From positions 1 through 11,585 of the forward strand of contig MVRP01000129.1 of assembly GCA_002067405.1 (NCBI GenBank): a DNA stretch of 11,585 nt, given 5' to 3'. The position numbers were made by a program, and so were the translations under genes. Positions 1-5,719 of the stretch are shown piece after piece. Below the pieces are notes generated by a model, which saw only the letters and a list, made by a program, of their open reading frames with translations, had not been told where the DNA came from and searched no databases. Source of the DNA: Syntrophorhabdaceae bacterium PtaU1.Bin034. GTDB taxonomy: Bacteria > Desulfobacterota_G > Syntrophorhabdia > Syntrophorhabdales > WCHB1-27. Each line of letters begins with the position of its first letter. Within the stretch, counting starts at the first letter, position 1.

Positions 1-696
1 AGCGGCATCGATCTTGACATCTACGAAAACCGGGTCATCGGTTTTATGGGACCGTCGGCGAGCGGGAAATCATCGTTCATTTCAGTGCTGAACGGCATGA
101 TCAACTTTGAGGACGAGGGCCGGTTCGAAGGAGAGGTCCGCATTGACGGTTTCGGCGAGCTTTCAGACAAGACCGACCATGTGGCGCTAAGAAAAAAGGT
201 GGGCACCGTCTTCGCAACCCCCATTCCCCTGCCCCGCTCCATTTACGAAAACGTCGTCTTCGGATCTAAACTCAAGAAGATGAGAAGACGCTCCGAGCTC
301 AACGCGATTACCGAGGAGAGCCTGAAGAAGGCATTCTTGTGGGACGAGGTGAAAAACAGGTTGTCGGAATCAGCCCTGAAGCTTTCCGGCGGTCAGCAGC
401 AGCGACTCTGTCTCGCCCGCACCCTGGCCCTGAAGCCCGAGATCATCCTGCTTGATGAGCCCTGCTCCGGCCTCGATCCCATATCTACCGCAAAAATCGA
501 AGAAGCCCTTTCCGAGCTGAAAAAGGATCACACAATAATCCTTGTGTCCAATAATACGAAGCAAATAGCACGGGCCACGGATTTTGTAGCCTTCTTCTAC
601 ATGGGGAAACTGATCGAATTCGGACCGACGGAAAAGGTTTTTACCACACCCGAAGACAAGATGACCGATGACTACATTATGGGGAAATTCGGATGA
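1..696 (+). CDS. pstB: PstB-like phosphate ABC transporter ATPase, 5' end outside window
   Basis: This is the nucleotide-binding subunit of a Pst-type phosphate importer, expected on the cytoplasmic face of the membrane with PstA/PstC. The frame is open to the window edge, so the ATG at 46 is internal: it lies just before Walker A (GPSASGKSS, 49-75). The signature LSGGQQQR is intact (382-405) and Walker B IILLDEP ends in the catalytic Glu (457-459). The D-loop and C-terminus (DYIMGKFG) match PstB. Two key residues are lost. The Q-loop reads VFATP instead of VFQRP (Ala at 214-216), and the switch region reads SNN instead of THN (Asn at 550-552 in place of the histidine). It overlaps the next pstB by ATGA, so the two are probably translationally coupled. 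The family call is firm. Reduced hydrolysis at its own site is inferred. Confidence 0.93.
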   Translation, partial: SGIDLDIYENRVIGFMGPSASGKSSFISVLNGMINFEDEGRFEGEVRIDGFGELSDKTDHVALRKKVGTVFATPIPLPRSIYENVVFGSKLKKMRRRSELNAITEESLKKAFLWDEVKNRLSESALKLSGGQQQRLCLARTLALKPEIILLDEPCSGLDPISTAKIEEALSELKKDHTIILVSNNTKQIARATDFVAFFYMGKLIEFGPTEKVFTTPEDKMTDDYIMGKFG

Positions 697-1463
697 TACG
701 AGGGGGGACAGACGGCAAAGCCGATGCGATCAGGACAGAAAACCTCGACATGTACTACGGTGATTTTTATGCGCTGAAGCATGTCAATTTTCACGTCCCC
801 AAGAACTCGATCACTGCCCTGATCGGCCCCTCCGGATGCGGGAAATCAACCCTCCTTCGCTGTTTCAACAGAATGAACGACCTGATCGACGGTGTGCGGA
901 TGGAGGGCACGATAACCATCCATGGAACGCCGATGGAGCAATTCGATATAATCGATCTGAGGCGGCGGGTGGGTATGGTCTTTCAGCGTCCCAACCCCTT
1001 CCCCTTCAGCGTCTATGAAAACATGGTATACGGCTTGAATGTACACGGCATCAGAAAAAAAACACACGCCGAAATCGTCGAGCGCTGCCTGAGGTCCGTA
1101 GGCCTTTGGGACGAGATCAAGGACAAGCTGAAACAACCGGCCCTCCTTCTCTCCGAGGAGACAAAGCAAAGACTGTGTGTCGCCCGCCTGCTTACCATAG
1201 AACCGGAGATTATCCTCCTCGATGAGCCGTGCTCAGCGCTCGACCCCATTGCAACCATGCGTATTGAAGAACTGATGATCGAACTCAAGAAGGATTACAC
1301 GATCCTCATCGTCACTCACAACATGCAGCAGGCCGCGAGGGTATCCGACTATACGGGCTTTATGTTGCTCGGTGAGCTCATGGAGTTGGGCGACACGGAC
1401 CAGATATTCACGTCGCCCAGGCATGAGAAAACTGAGGAATATATTACGGGCAGATTCGGATAA
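693..1463 (+). CDS. pstB: PstB-like phosphate ABC transporter ATPase with degenerate signature motif
   Basis: This is a 256-residue PstB paralogue of normal family length. The ATG lies in the ATGA overlap with the preceding gene, and GGGGA at 681-685 sits 7 nt upstream, which supports this start. Walker A is GPSGCGKST (residues 45-53), the Q-loop is VFQRP (Gln98), Walker B is IILLDEP (Glu178), the D-loop is SALDP and the switch is THN (His209), all canonical. The ABC signature, LSGGQ in PstB, reads LSEET here (residues 153-157, nt 1149-1163), so the glycines that contact ATP across the dimer are absent. The C-terminus EEYITGRFG is typical PstB. No phoU follows; the next gene is convergent. 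It probably pairs with the upstream PstB as a heterodimer (inference from complementary motif losses). Confidence 0.95.
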   Translation: MIRGGTDGKADAIRTENLDMYYGDFYALKHVNFHVPKNSITALIGPSGCGKSTLLRCFNRMNDLIDGVRMEGTITIHGTPMEQFDIIDLRRRVGMVFQRPNPFPFSVYENMVYGLNVHGIRKKTHAEIVERCLRSVGLWDEIKDKLKQPALLLSEETKQRLCVARLLTIEPEIILLDEPCSALDPIATMRIEELMIELKKDYTILIVTHNMQQAARVSDYTGFMLLGELMELGDTDQIFTSPRHEKTEEYITGRFG

Positions 1464-1508
1464 GAACCCCAAATCCGGGAATAATCGTTGTGTCCCGTCA
1501 CGACCGGG

Positions 1509-2195
1509 TCAAATCTTTGGCGCCTCCCGGCTGATGCGGATCTTCTTCTTTATCAGGTTTTTCCCTCTGACTATATGTTTTCGTATTACTTTCTCAACCT
1601 GCTTCGCATTGCCTGCTTTCATCCAGGTGAGCATCTTCTTGTGATCGTCGACCGCACGGCTGTGAGTCGTATAAAAACGGAGGATGATAAAACGGTAACG
1701 GTACATGTAGTCCCTGAGGTCGTTCAGGAGCGCGGCGAGCCTCACGTTCTTCGCCGCACCGTAGATCACGTCGTGGAATTCCCTGTCGAGTCGTATGAAC
1801 TCTTCTGTATCCATGTCCTTCAGACACGTTTCTTGCCTCGCGACAATCCCCTCCAGCGCTTTCACCTCGTCCTCTTTGACGCGTCCGGTTGCGAGATAGG
1901 CGGCATAACCTTCGAGGACGCTCCTCAACCCGAATACTTCGTCGACTTCTTCTTCGGCAACGCCCTTGACCGCAAAACCCCCTCTGGAACGCCGGTAAAT
2001 CAGGCCTTCCTTTTCAAGTTTCTGAAGCGCTTCCCTTACGGGCGTCCTGCTCGTGCCCGTTTTGGCAGCCAGATCCTCCTCAATGAGCCTTCCGTCAGGC
2101 TCGTGTTCCCCGGTTATAATCGAGTTCTTCAGGTTCTGGTAAACCTGCTCCCGCAAGAATTTCTTGCTCCGCCTTCTACGCTTTTCTGCATCCAT
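1509..2195 (-). CDS. GntR-family (FadR/FCD subfamily) transcriptional regulator
   Basis: This 228-residue DNA-binding regulator has an N-terminal winged helix-turn-helix (about residues 15-78). The recognition region TSRTPVREALQKLEKEGL is the GntR hallmark, and the wing is RRSRGGFAV. The C-terminal all-helical FCD ligand domain (about 85-215) shows the usual metal-ligand pattern: Asp137 and His141 (LDREFH), His185 (DDHKKM) and His207 (RKHIV). Such regulators typically sense small carboxylates or sugar acids; the effector here is unknown. A strong AAGGAGT site at 2201-2207 lies 5 nt before the ATG. The basic N-terminus (EKRRRRSKK) precedes the helix-turn-helix. It is convergent with pstB and downstream of the VWA gene, but it has its own promoter, so it need not belong to the VWA operon. 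Possible targets are itself or the redox operon, but nothing visible proves this. Confidence 0.93.
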   Translation of the reverse strand: MDAEKRRRRSKKFLREQVYQNLKNSIITGEHEPDGRLIEEDLAAKTGTSRTPVREALQKLEKEGLIYRRSRGGFAVKGVAEEEVDEVFGLRSVLEGYAAYLATGRVKEDEVKALEGIVARQETCLKDMDTEEFIRLDREFHDVIYGAAKNVRLAALLNDLRDYMYRYRFIILRFYTTHSRAVDDHKKMLTWMKAGNAKQVEKVIRKHIVRGKNLIKKKIRISREAPKI

Positions 2196-2226
2196 TAATT
2201 ACTCCTTCCTTTCCATAAACTTAGGG

Positions 2227-2258
2227 GGCGGCTGTTTCCATTTCAAAGGAACGCCGCC
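2227..2258 (-). other. Stem-loop in the gntR 5' leader
   Basis: GGCGGC (2227-2232) and GCCGCC (2253-2258) form a six-base-pair stem. It continues imperfectly inward through GTTTCC (2234-2239) and GGAAC (2248-2252) around an AT-rich loop. It lies between the predicted transcription start and the gntR ribosome binding site. No T-tract follows on either strand, so it is not an intrinsic terminator. A leader mRNA structure is possible, but the role is unknown. Confidence 0.4.
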
Positions 2259-2275
2259 GGTACCCAGGGAACTTT

Positions 2276-2283
2276 TGTATACA
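2276..2283 (-). promoter_or_regulatory. Candidate GntR/FCD operator, TGTATACA
   Basis: This perfect 8-bp palindrome contains the GTA-TAC core found in many FadR-subfamily operators. It lies about 12 nt downstream of the predicted gntR -10 (2295-2300), so it would overlap the start of the transcript. That placement fits negative autoregulation. An 8-bp palindrome can occur by chance, so this is a candidate only. Confidence 0.4.
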
Positions 2284-2294
2284 GATTGGGATCA

Positions 2295-2324
2295 ATATTA
2301 GTATGATTGACAAAGGCATGTCAA
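2295..2324 (-). promoter_or_regulatory. Predicted sigma-70-type promoter of gntR
   Basis: Read on the minus strand, a perfect TTGACA -35 lies at 2319-2324. An 18-bp spacer leads to a TAATAT -10 (four of six consensus matches) at 2295-2300. Transcription would start near 2288 and give a leader of about 90 nt before the gntR ATG. It is the clearest promoter-like sequence in the window. Confidence 0.6.
2307..2324. repeat. Inverted repeat TTGACA-N6-TGTCAA over the gntR -35
   Basis: Two perfect 6-bp arms, TTGACA at 2307-2312 and TGTCAA at 2319-2324, flank a 6-bp spacer. The minus-strand -35 hexamer is one arm, so a dimeric regulator bound here would block RNA polymerase. The other arm places a second TTGACA on the plus strand, followed 17 bp later by TTAAAT at 2330-2335, a weak divergent promoter possibility. 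The repeat is plain in the sequence; the operator role is inferred. Confidence 0.5.
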
Positions 2325-2354
2325 CGGTTTTAAATGCTTGATGAATAAAGACGA

Positions 2355-2372
2355 ATCACGTACCGGCGTGAT
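2355..2372 (-). terminator. Weak candidate terminator (or palindromic operator) after the VWA gene
   Basis: A perfect 6-bp stem, ATCACG (2355-2360) with CGTGAT (2367-2372), has a 6-nt loop. On the minus strand it lies about 38 nt past the VWA stop and is followed by a T-rich stretch, TCGTCTTTATT. The stem is short and the T-run is broken, so termination would be inefficient. It also sits just upstream of the gntR promoter and could instead be a protein-binding palindrome. Confidence 0.35.
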
Positions 2373-2410
2373 GAGACGGATGATGGGTTCGAGGGTCTCT
2401 CACGACAGAT

Positions 2411-4267
2411 TTACATTACATGCGTTTCCAGCAGGTCTTCCAGGAGCTTCTCCATGGTAGGAACAAGACGGCTCACGTCCTTGCACGGCAGTCCGTCATC
2501 TCCCCAGGCATAACGGAACTTTTCAACATCCTCGGTGCTCGGCTCGCCGATCTGGATGCCTCTCACGACACAACCTCTCAGGCCGAGACGTTCCTTTGCC
2601 TCCCGCGTAAGGGCCGGGTCGTCGCTTCCGCCGTCGGTAATGAGCACCACTGCTCTTTTGATATCGCGGTCATCCGCATCGTTTCCGGCCTCCCCTTCCA
2701 GCCGCGCCGCCACTCTGGTGAGAGACTTATACTCTGCCGTCCGCTTTCCGGTGCAGGCCTCCAGACGCTTACAGATCCTTACCCTGGTGTAGTAATCGAC
2801 CGAGTCGCTCATCGGTTTCAGCTCTTCATCATGAGAGCCGAAACCGCGAACTTCGCTGAAAACCCGAAGATCGACCAGTCTTTCTATCCTCTCCGCCTTC
2901 AGCTTCCGCTCGAATTCATCCAGGGCCTCGGTGATGAGTATGGTGCACAGTCTCTGTTCGTAGCTTTTGCCTCCCGGCCGGTTTTCGTTCATTGAACCCG
3001 ATAGGTCGCAAATCAGCGTGAACTCAAAATCGAGGGGCTTGTGTTCGTCCAGCTCCTCCTTTCGGATATTGAGCTGCGTGCGGGAATCGATAATGCCTGC
3101 CCGGCTGTCGATGTACGCCTGGGCCACGAATGACGGATCGATAATAACACCCTGGTCGGTCCGTTCCTTGAGTCGCCGCCGGATTTCTTTCCTCGTCTCG
3201 ATAACCCGCTCAAAAACGTCCCGGAGCGGTTGGATGTGCGGCTTCACCTTCGCGTAATGGTCGGCGTAATCCTCGACCTCCTCGATAGAGACGCCGTGGA
3301 GCGCCCTGAACTGCTCTTTCGCGATTTGTCCGGGTGTCTTGCTCTCATTTTTCAGGCGCTCTATCTCTTCACGGATCGCAGCGCTGACGTCTTCGGCTGA
3401 AAGGACCTGGGGAAGCCTTTCATCCATTTGGTCATACTCCTCGGCGAAATAGTCTTCTCCGGACTCGGGATCGACCTCAATCTCTGCCTTGCCCGTTGCC
3501 CCTTTTGCGCCGTCCATGCTCGCTTCCGCCGCATCACCCTCCGGGACATCCTTCTTCTGTTTCTTCTGCCTTTTCCTCTCCTCCACGTCCTCGTAAAAGA
3601 GCCTTTCATAAACCGGTTCGATGTAGTCCTGGATCAGCTCGAACCGGTCCCCCGGCTTTGCGGCGGCATCGGAAACCAGCTCGATCACATCCGTTCCTTC
3701 GCCATCGATGTTCTTCAGCCGCTCCACCTCGGCCCGTACTTCCGGCGAAAGTGTTACCTCTTCACGGGGCACCATCTTCTCGCGCAGTATACCGTCAATA
3801 AACTGGAGATGACGGGGCCGCGTAGAATGATCCGTCCGGGGCAACAGCTTATACGTATACAGGTATTCCCTCGTCTCCCAATGGGCCGGAAATCTTCTGT
3901 CTTCTTCCCTGTTTACCATAATGTCGTTGAACATATGGTAGAGCAGGTCAAGCCTCCTTTTCCCCTTTTTCATCCTCGAAAAAAGACGGGCGTAGCCCTC
4001 CGGATCCTTGCGCCAGTCCCGGAAGTGCTCGATCTCGTGACAGGTAGCCCACATGCTTTCGGCAAGAGTGAAACCTCTCTTGTAGAAAAACCCCGGATCA
4101 AAAGTTCCGCGCCCTGTCGACATATCGATCGACCACCGGTCCCCCGCTTCGAAAGACAGGCCGGCCTGCCGGGCATAATCGCAGATAGCCTGCCTGTTCT
4201 CCGAGAAGAACCTCTGAGCTTCTTCAATGACCTTCGGATGAATGGTCCTCTGCGACTGCTTTTTCAT
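2411..4267 (-). CDS. HExxH-motif and C-terminal VWA-domain protein of MoxR module
   Basis: This is a 618-residue soluble protein with no signal peptide or membrane segment. The N-terminal part (about 1-230) carries ATCHEIEHF, an HExxH zinc-site motif at residues 77-81. A helix containing NDIMVNREEDRR (114-125) follows and could supply a further acidic ligand, the layout of a metallopeptidase-like fold. A charged, acidic linker (about 225-285) and a helical region (290-400) come next. The C-terminal VWA domain (about 412-615) has the MIDAS motif DLSGS at 421-425 and ITDGGSDD at 543-550. The ATG at 4267-4265 overlaps the upstream stop as TGATG and has AGGGA about 7 nt before it. A TTG one codon earlier (4270) is a less likely start. 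VWA proteins encoded with MoxR ATPases usually deliver or remodel a target. I do not recognise a named family for the whole protein, and protease activity is unproven. Confidence 0.85.
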   Translation of the reverse strand: MKKQSQRTIHPKVIEEAQRFFSENRQAICDYARQAGLSFEAGDRWSIDMSTGRGTFDPGFFYKRGFTLAESMWATCHEIEHFRDWRKDPEGYARLFSRMKKGKRRLDLLYHMFNDIMVNREEDRRFPAHWETREYLYTYKLLPRTDHSTRPRHLQFIDGILREKMVPREEVTLSPEVRAEVERLKNIDGEGTDVIELVSDAAAKPGDRFELIQDYIEPVYERLFYEDVEERKRQKKQKKDVPEGDAAEASMDGAKGATGKAEIEVDPESGEDYFAEEYDQMDERLPQVLSAEDVSAAIREEIERLKNESKTPGQIAKEQFRALHGVSIEEVEDYADHYAKVKPHIQPLRDVFERVIETRKEIRRRLKERTDQGVIIDPSFVAQAYIDSRAGIIDSRTQLNIRKEELDEHKPLDFEFTLICDLSGSMNENRPGGKSYEQRLCTILITEALDEFERKLKAERIERLVDLRVFSEVRGFGSHDEELKPMSDSVDYYTRVRICKRLEACTGKRTAEYKSLTRVAARLEGEAGNDADDRDIKRAVVLITDGGSDDPALTREAKERLGLRGCVVRGIQIGEPSTEDVEKFRYAWGDDGLPCKDVSRLVPTMEKLLEDLLETHVM

Positions 4268-5706
4268 CAATCGATCCCTGCTGAGGAAAACATATCGGTT
4301 TCGGTGTTGAACACCTCTTTTATGTAGGAATTTCCCCTCTTTGCAATAACGTAGGCCTTCGCCTCGGACAAGGGTCTCAGGAAGTAGACCTCATCATACT
4401 CGCGTCTCGTCCTTTTTCCCCTCTCATCGACGACAAAGAACCTTTCCCCGTTACGGGCCCAAAACAGGATCCGCAGGTGAATGTCGTGAGGAACACTTAC
4501 GTAATCATACTCCCCGCCGATTCTTTCTCCCTTCTCGCTCACGATAAACTGCTTGAACCGGTCGACTGCCTTGAACGCTATGTGATGATTGATATACCTG
4601 GGACCGCTCACAATATCGTATTCCCCTCCCACACGTCCGTTCTTTTCGTCGATAATAAAATACCGGTGAGCTTTCATCGCCCAGAAAGCGATCCGACCGT
4701 CCATATTCCTCGGGTCACGGATCGAATCGTACTCGCCGCCGATCCGTTCACCTTTTTCGTTGATGATGGACCATTTCATGCCCCGCATCGCCCTGAAGGC
4801 GATCATGCCGTTGATATTCCGCGGATCGCCGACGGCATCGTACTCGCCGCCCACACGCTCTCCCTTTTCGTTGATGACGAAGTAGCTGTTTCCCTGGCGG
4901 GCCCAGAAGGCTATTCTTCCGGCAATGTTTCGGGGAATGTTCACGTAATCGTACTCCCCGCCGATCCGTTCACCTTTTTCATTCACCACGAACTGCCGGT
5001 TCTTCCTTGTCGCCTTAAATGCGATCCTGCCATTGATGTCCTGCGGATCCCCTACCTGGCCGTATTCTCCCCCGACGCATTGGCCTTCCTCGTTTACAAT
5101 GAATTCCTGTCCCGCAAGGGCCGCGCGAAAACAGACGCGGCCGCCGATGCTCTGCGGATCGCCGACTGCGTCGTAGTCCCCGCCGATCCGCTCACCTTTT
5201 TCATTCACCACGAAACGTCTCTCTCCTTTACGGGCCCAAAAGGCAATGTGTCCGGCAATGTTTCGGGGGTTTCCCACTTCGTCGTACTTTCCGCCGACCC
5301 GCTCTCCTTTTTCGTTCACCACGAAAGCCTTCTCTCCCCGCTTTGCCCGGAAGCCAAATCTCGCCCCCATGCCCTGAGGCTCTCCCACGGCATCGAAGTC
5401 GCCGCCGACCTTCTCGCCTTTTTCGTTTACGATAAATTCGTGTTTTCCCTTGATTGCGCGAAAGACTATACGGCCTTCGATATTCACGGGATCACCCAAT
5501 GCCTCAAGACCGCTCAGGTCCACCCGGTATTCGTGCTCGTCATCTTTGTAGCGCGGCGCATTAAAAGGGGAAGGCTTCGGAATGCCTTTCTTTCGAAATT
5601 CTGCAATGCCGGCCTTGCCTCCGGGCACGCCCGGCGGGCCGTACAGATCTTCGACAATCTGCCGGGAAGGGATGCTAAAGAATTTATCTTCCGGGGATCG
5701 CGCCAT
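4267..5706 (-). CDS. Ten-unit 37-residue beta-repeat protein (WG/PD40-like) between MoxR and VWA genes
   Basis: This 479-residue protein has an N-terminal region of 77 residues (proline/glycine-rich in part), then ten tandem repeats of exactly 37 residues (78-447) and a 32-residue tail. Each unit has the core GRIAFxA (positions 1-7), F[VI][VI]NEKGER (14-22) and GGEYD (24-28), with Pro at 33 in nine of ten. Phe5, Ala7 and Glu18 are kept in all ten. The pattern resembles WG repeats and the PD40/WD40-like repeats that carry FVVxxGxxGxxYDxV and RIAFxA strings, so a beta-propeller or other beta-toroid is likely. Residues 68-77 look like the end of a unit and 448-465 like the start of one, which could close a ring. 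No signal peptide or catalytic motif is seen. A target-recognition or scaffold role is inferred. It lies 13 bp after the MoxR gene and overlaps the VWA start by 1 nt. Confidence 0.85.
   Translation of the reverse strand: MARSPEDKFFSIPSRQIVEDLYGPPGVPGGKAGIAEFRKKGIPKPSPFNAPRYKDDEHEYRVDLSGLEALGDPVNIEGRIVFRAIKGKHEFIVNEKGEKVGGDFDAVGEPQGMGARFGFRAKRGEKAFVVNEKGERVGGKYDEVGNPRNIAGHIAFWARKGERRFVVNEKGERIGGDYDAVGDPQSIGGRVCFRAALAGQEFIVNEEGQCVGGEYGQVGDPQDINGRIAFKATRKNRQFVVNEKGERIGGEYDYVNIPRNIAGRIAFWARQGNSYFVINEKGERVGGEYDAVGDPRNINGMIAFRAMRGMKWSIINEKGERIGGEYDSIRDPRNMDGRIAFWAMKAHRYFIIDEKNGRVGGEYDIVSGPRYINHHIAFKAVDRFKQFIVSEKGERIGGEYDYVSVPHDIHLRILFWARNGERFFVVDERGKRTRREYDEVYFLRPLSEAKAYVIAKRGNSYIKEVFNTETDMFSSAGID
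4366..5475 (-). repeat. Ten tandem 111-bp coding repeats
   Basis: The 1110-bp tract encodes ten back-to-back 37-residue units with no insertion or deletion between them. Parts of the DNA are also conserved: near-identical strings encoding the NEKGERIGG segment recur around 4738, 4966 and 5190. Units carrying Trp at position 6 (third, sixth, eighth, tenth) alternate with Arg/Lys units. Units 2-4 and 5-7 share junction and FWA/FRA features, suggesting growth by multi-unit duplication. Confidence 0.9.
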
Positions 5707-5719
5707 TACGAAGGGCCTT

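Noticed and set aside
1464..1508. Terminator between pstB and gntR
   Set aside because: Only a 5-bp stem (CGGGA 1476-1480 with TCCCG 1493-1497), a 12-nt loop and no T-tract; too weak to annotate.
1488..2198. A 236-residue plus-strand open frame opposite gntR
   Set aside because: The minus strand encodes a complete GntR/FCD protein with a promoter and ribosome binding site; the antisense frame shows no family features.
2341..2460. A 39-codon plus-strand small ORF beginning at ATG 2341
   Set aside because: No ribosome binding site, it overlaps the end of the VWA gene antisense, and its composition gives no coding signal.
4268..4270. TTG at 4270 as the start of the VWA protein
   Set aside because: The next codon is ATG in a TGATG overlap with the upstream stop, with AGGGA at better spacing; the TTG adds one residue only.
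3428..4327. A 299-residue plus-strand open frame opposite the VWA gene
   Set aside because: It is antisense to the conserved HExxH and helical regions of the VWA protein, has no protein-like motif, and is explained by codon bias of the real gene.
4366..5475. CRISPR array suggested by regular repetition
   Set aside because: The period is 111 bp, in frame, with gradually varying coding repeats and no short identical repeats separated by unique spacers.
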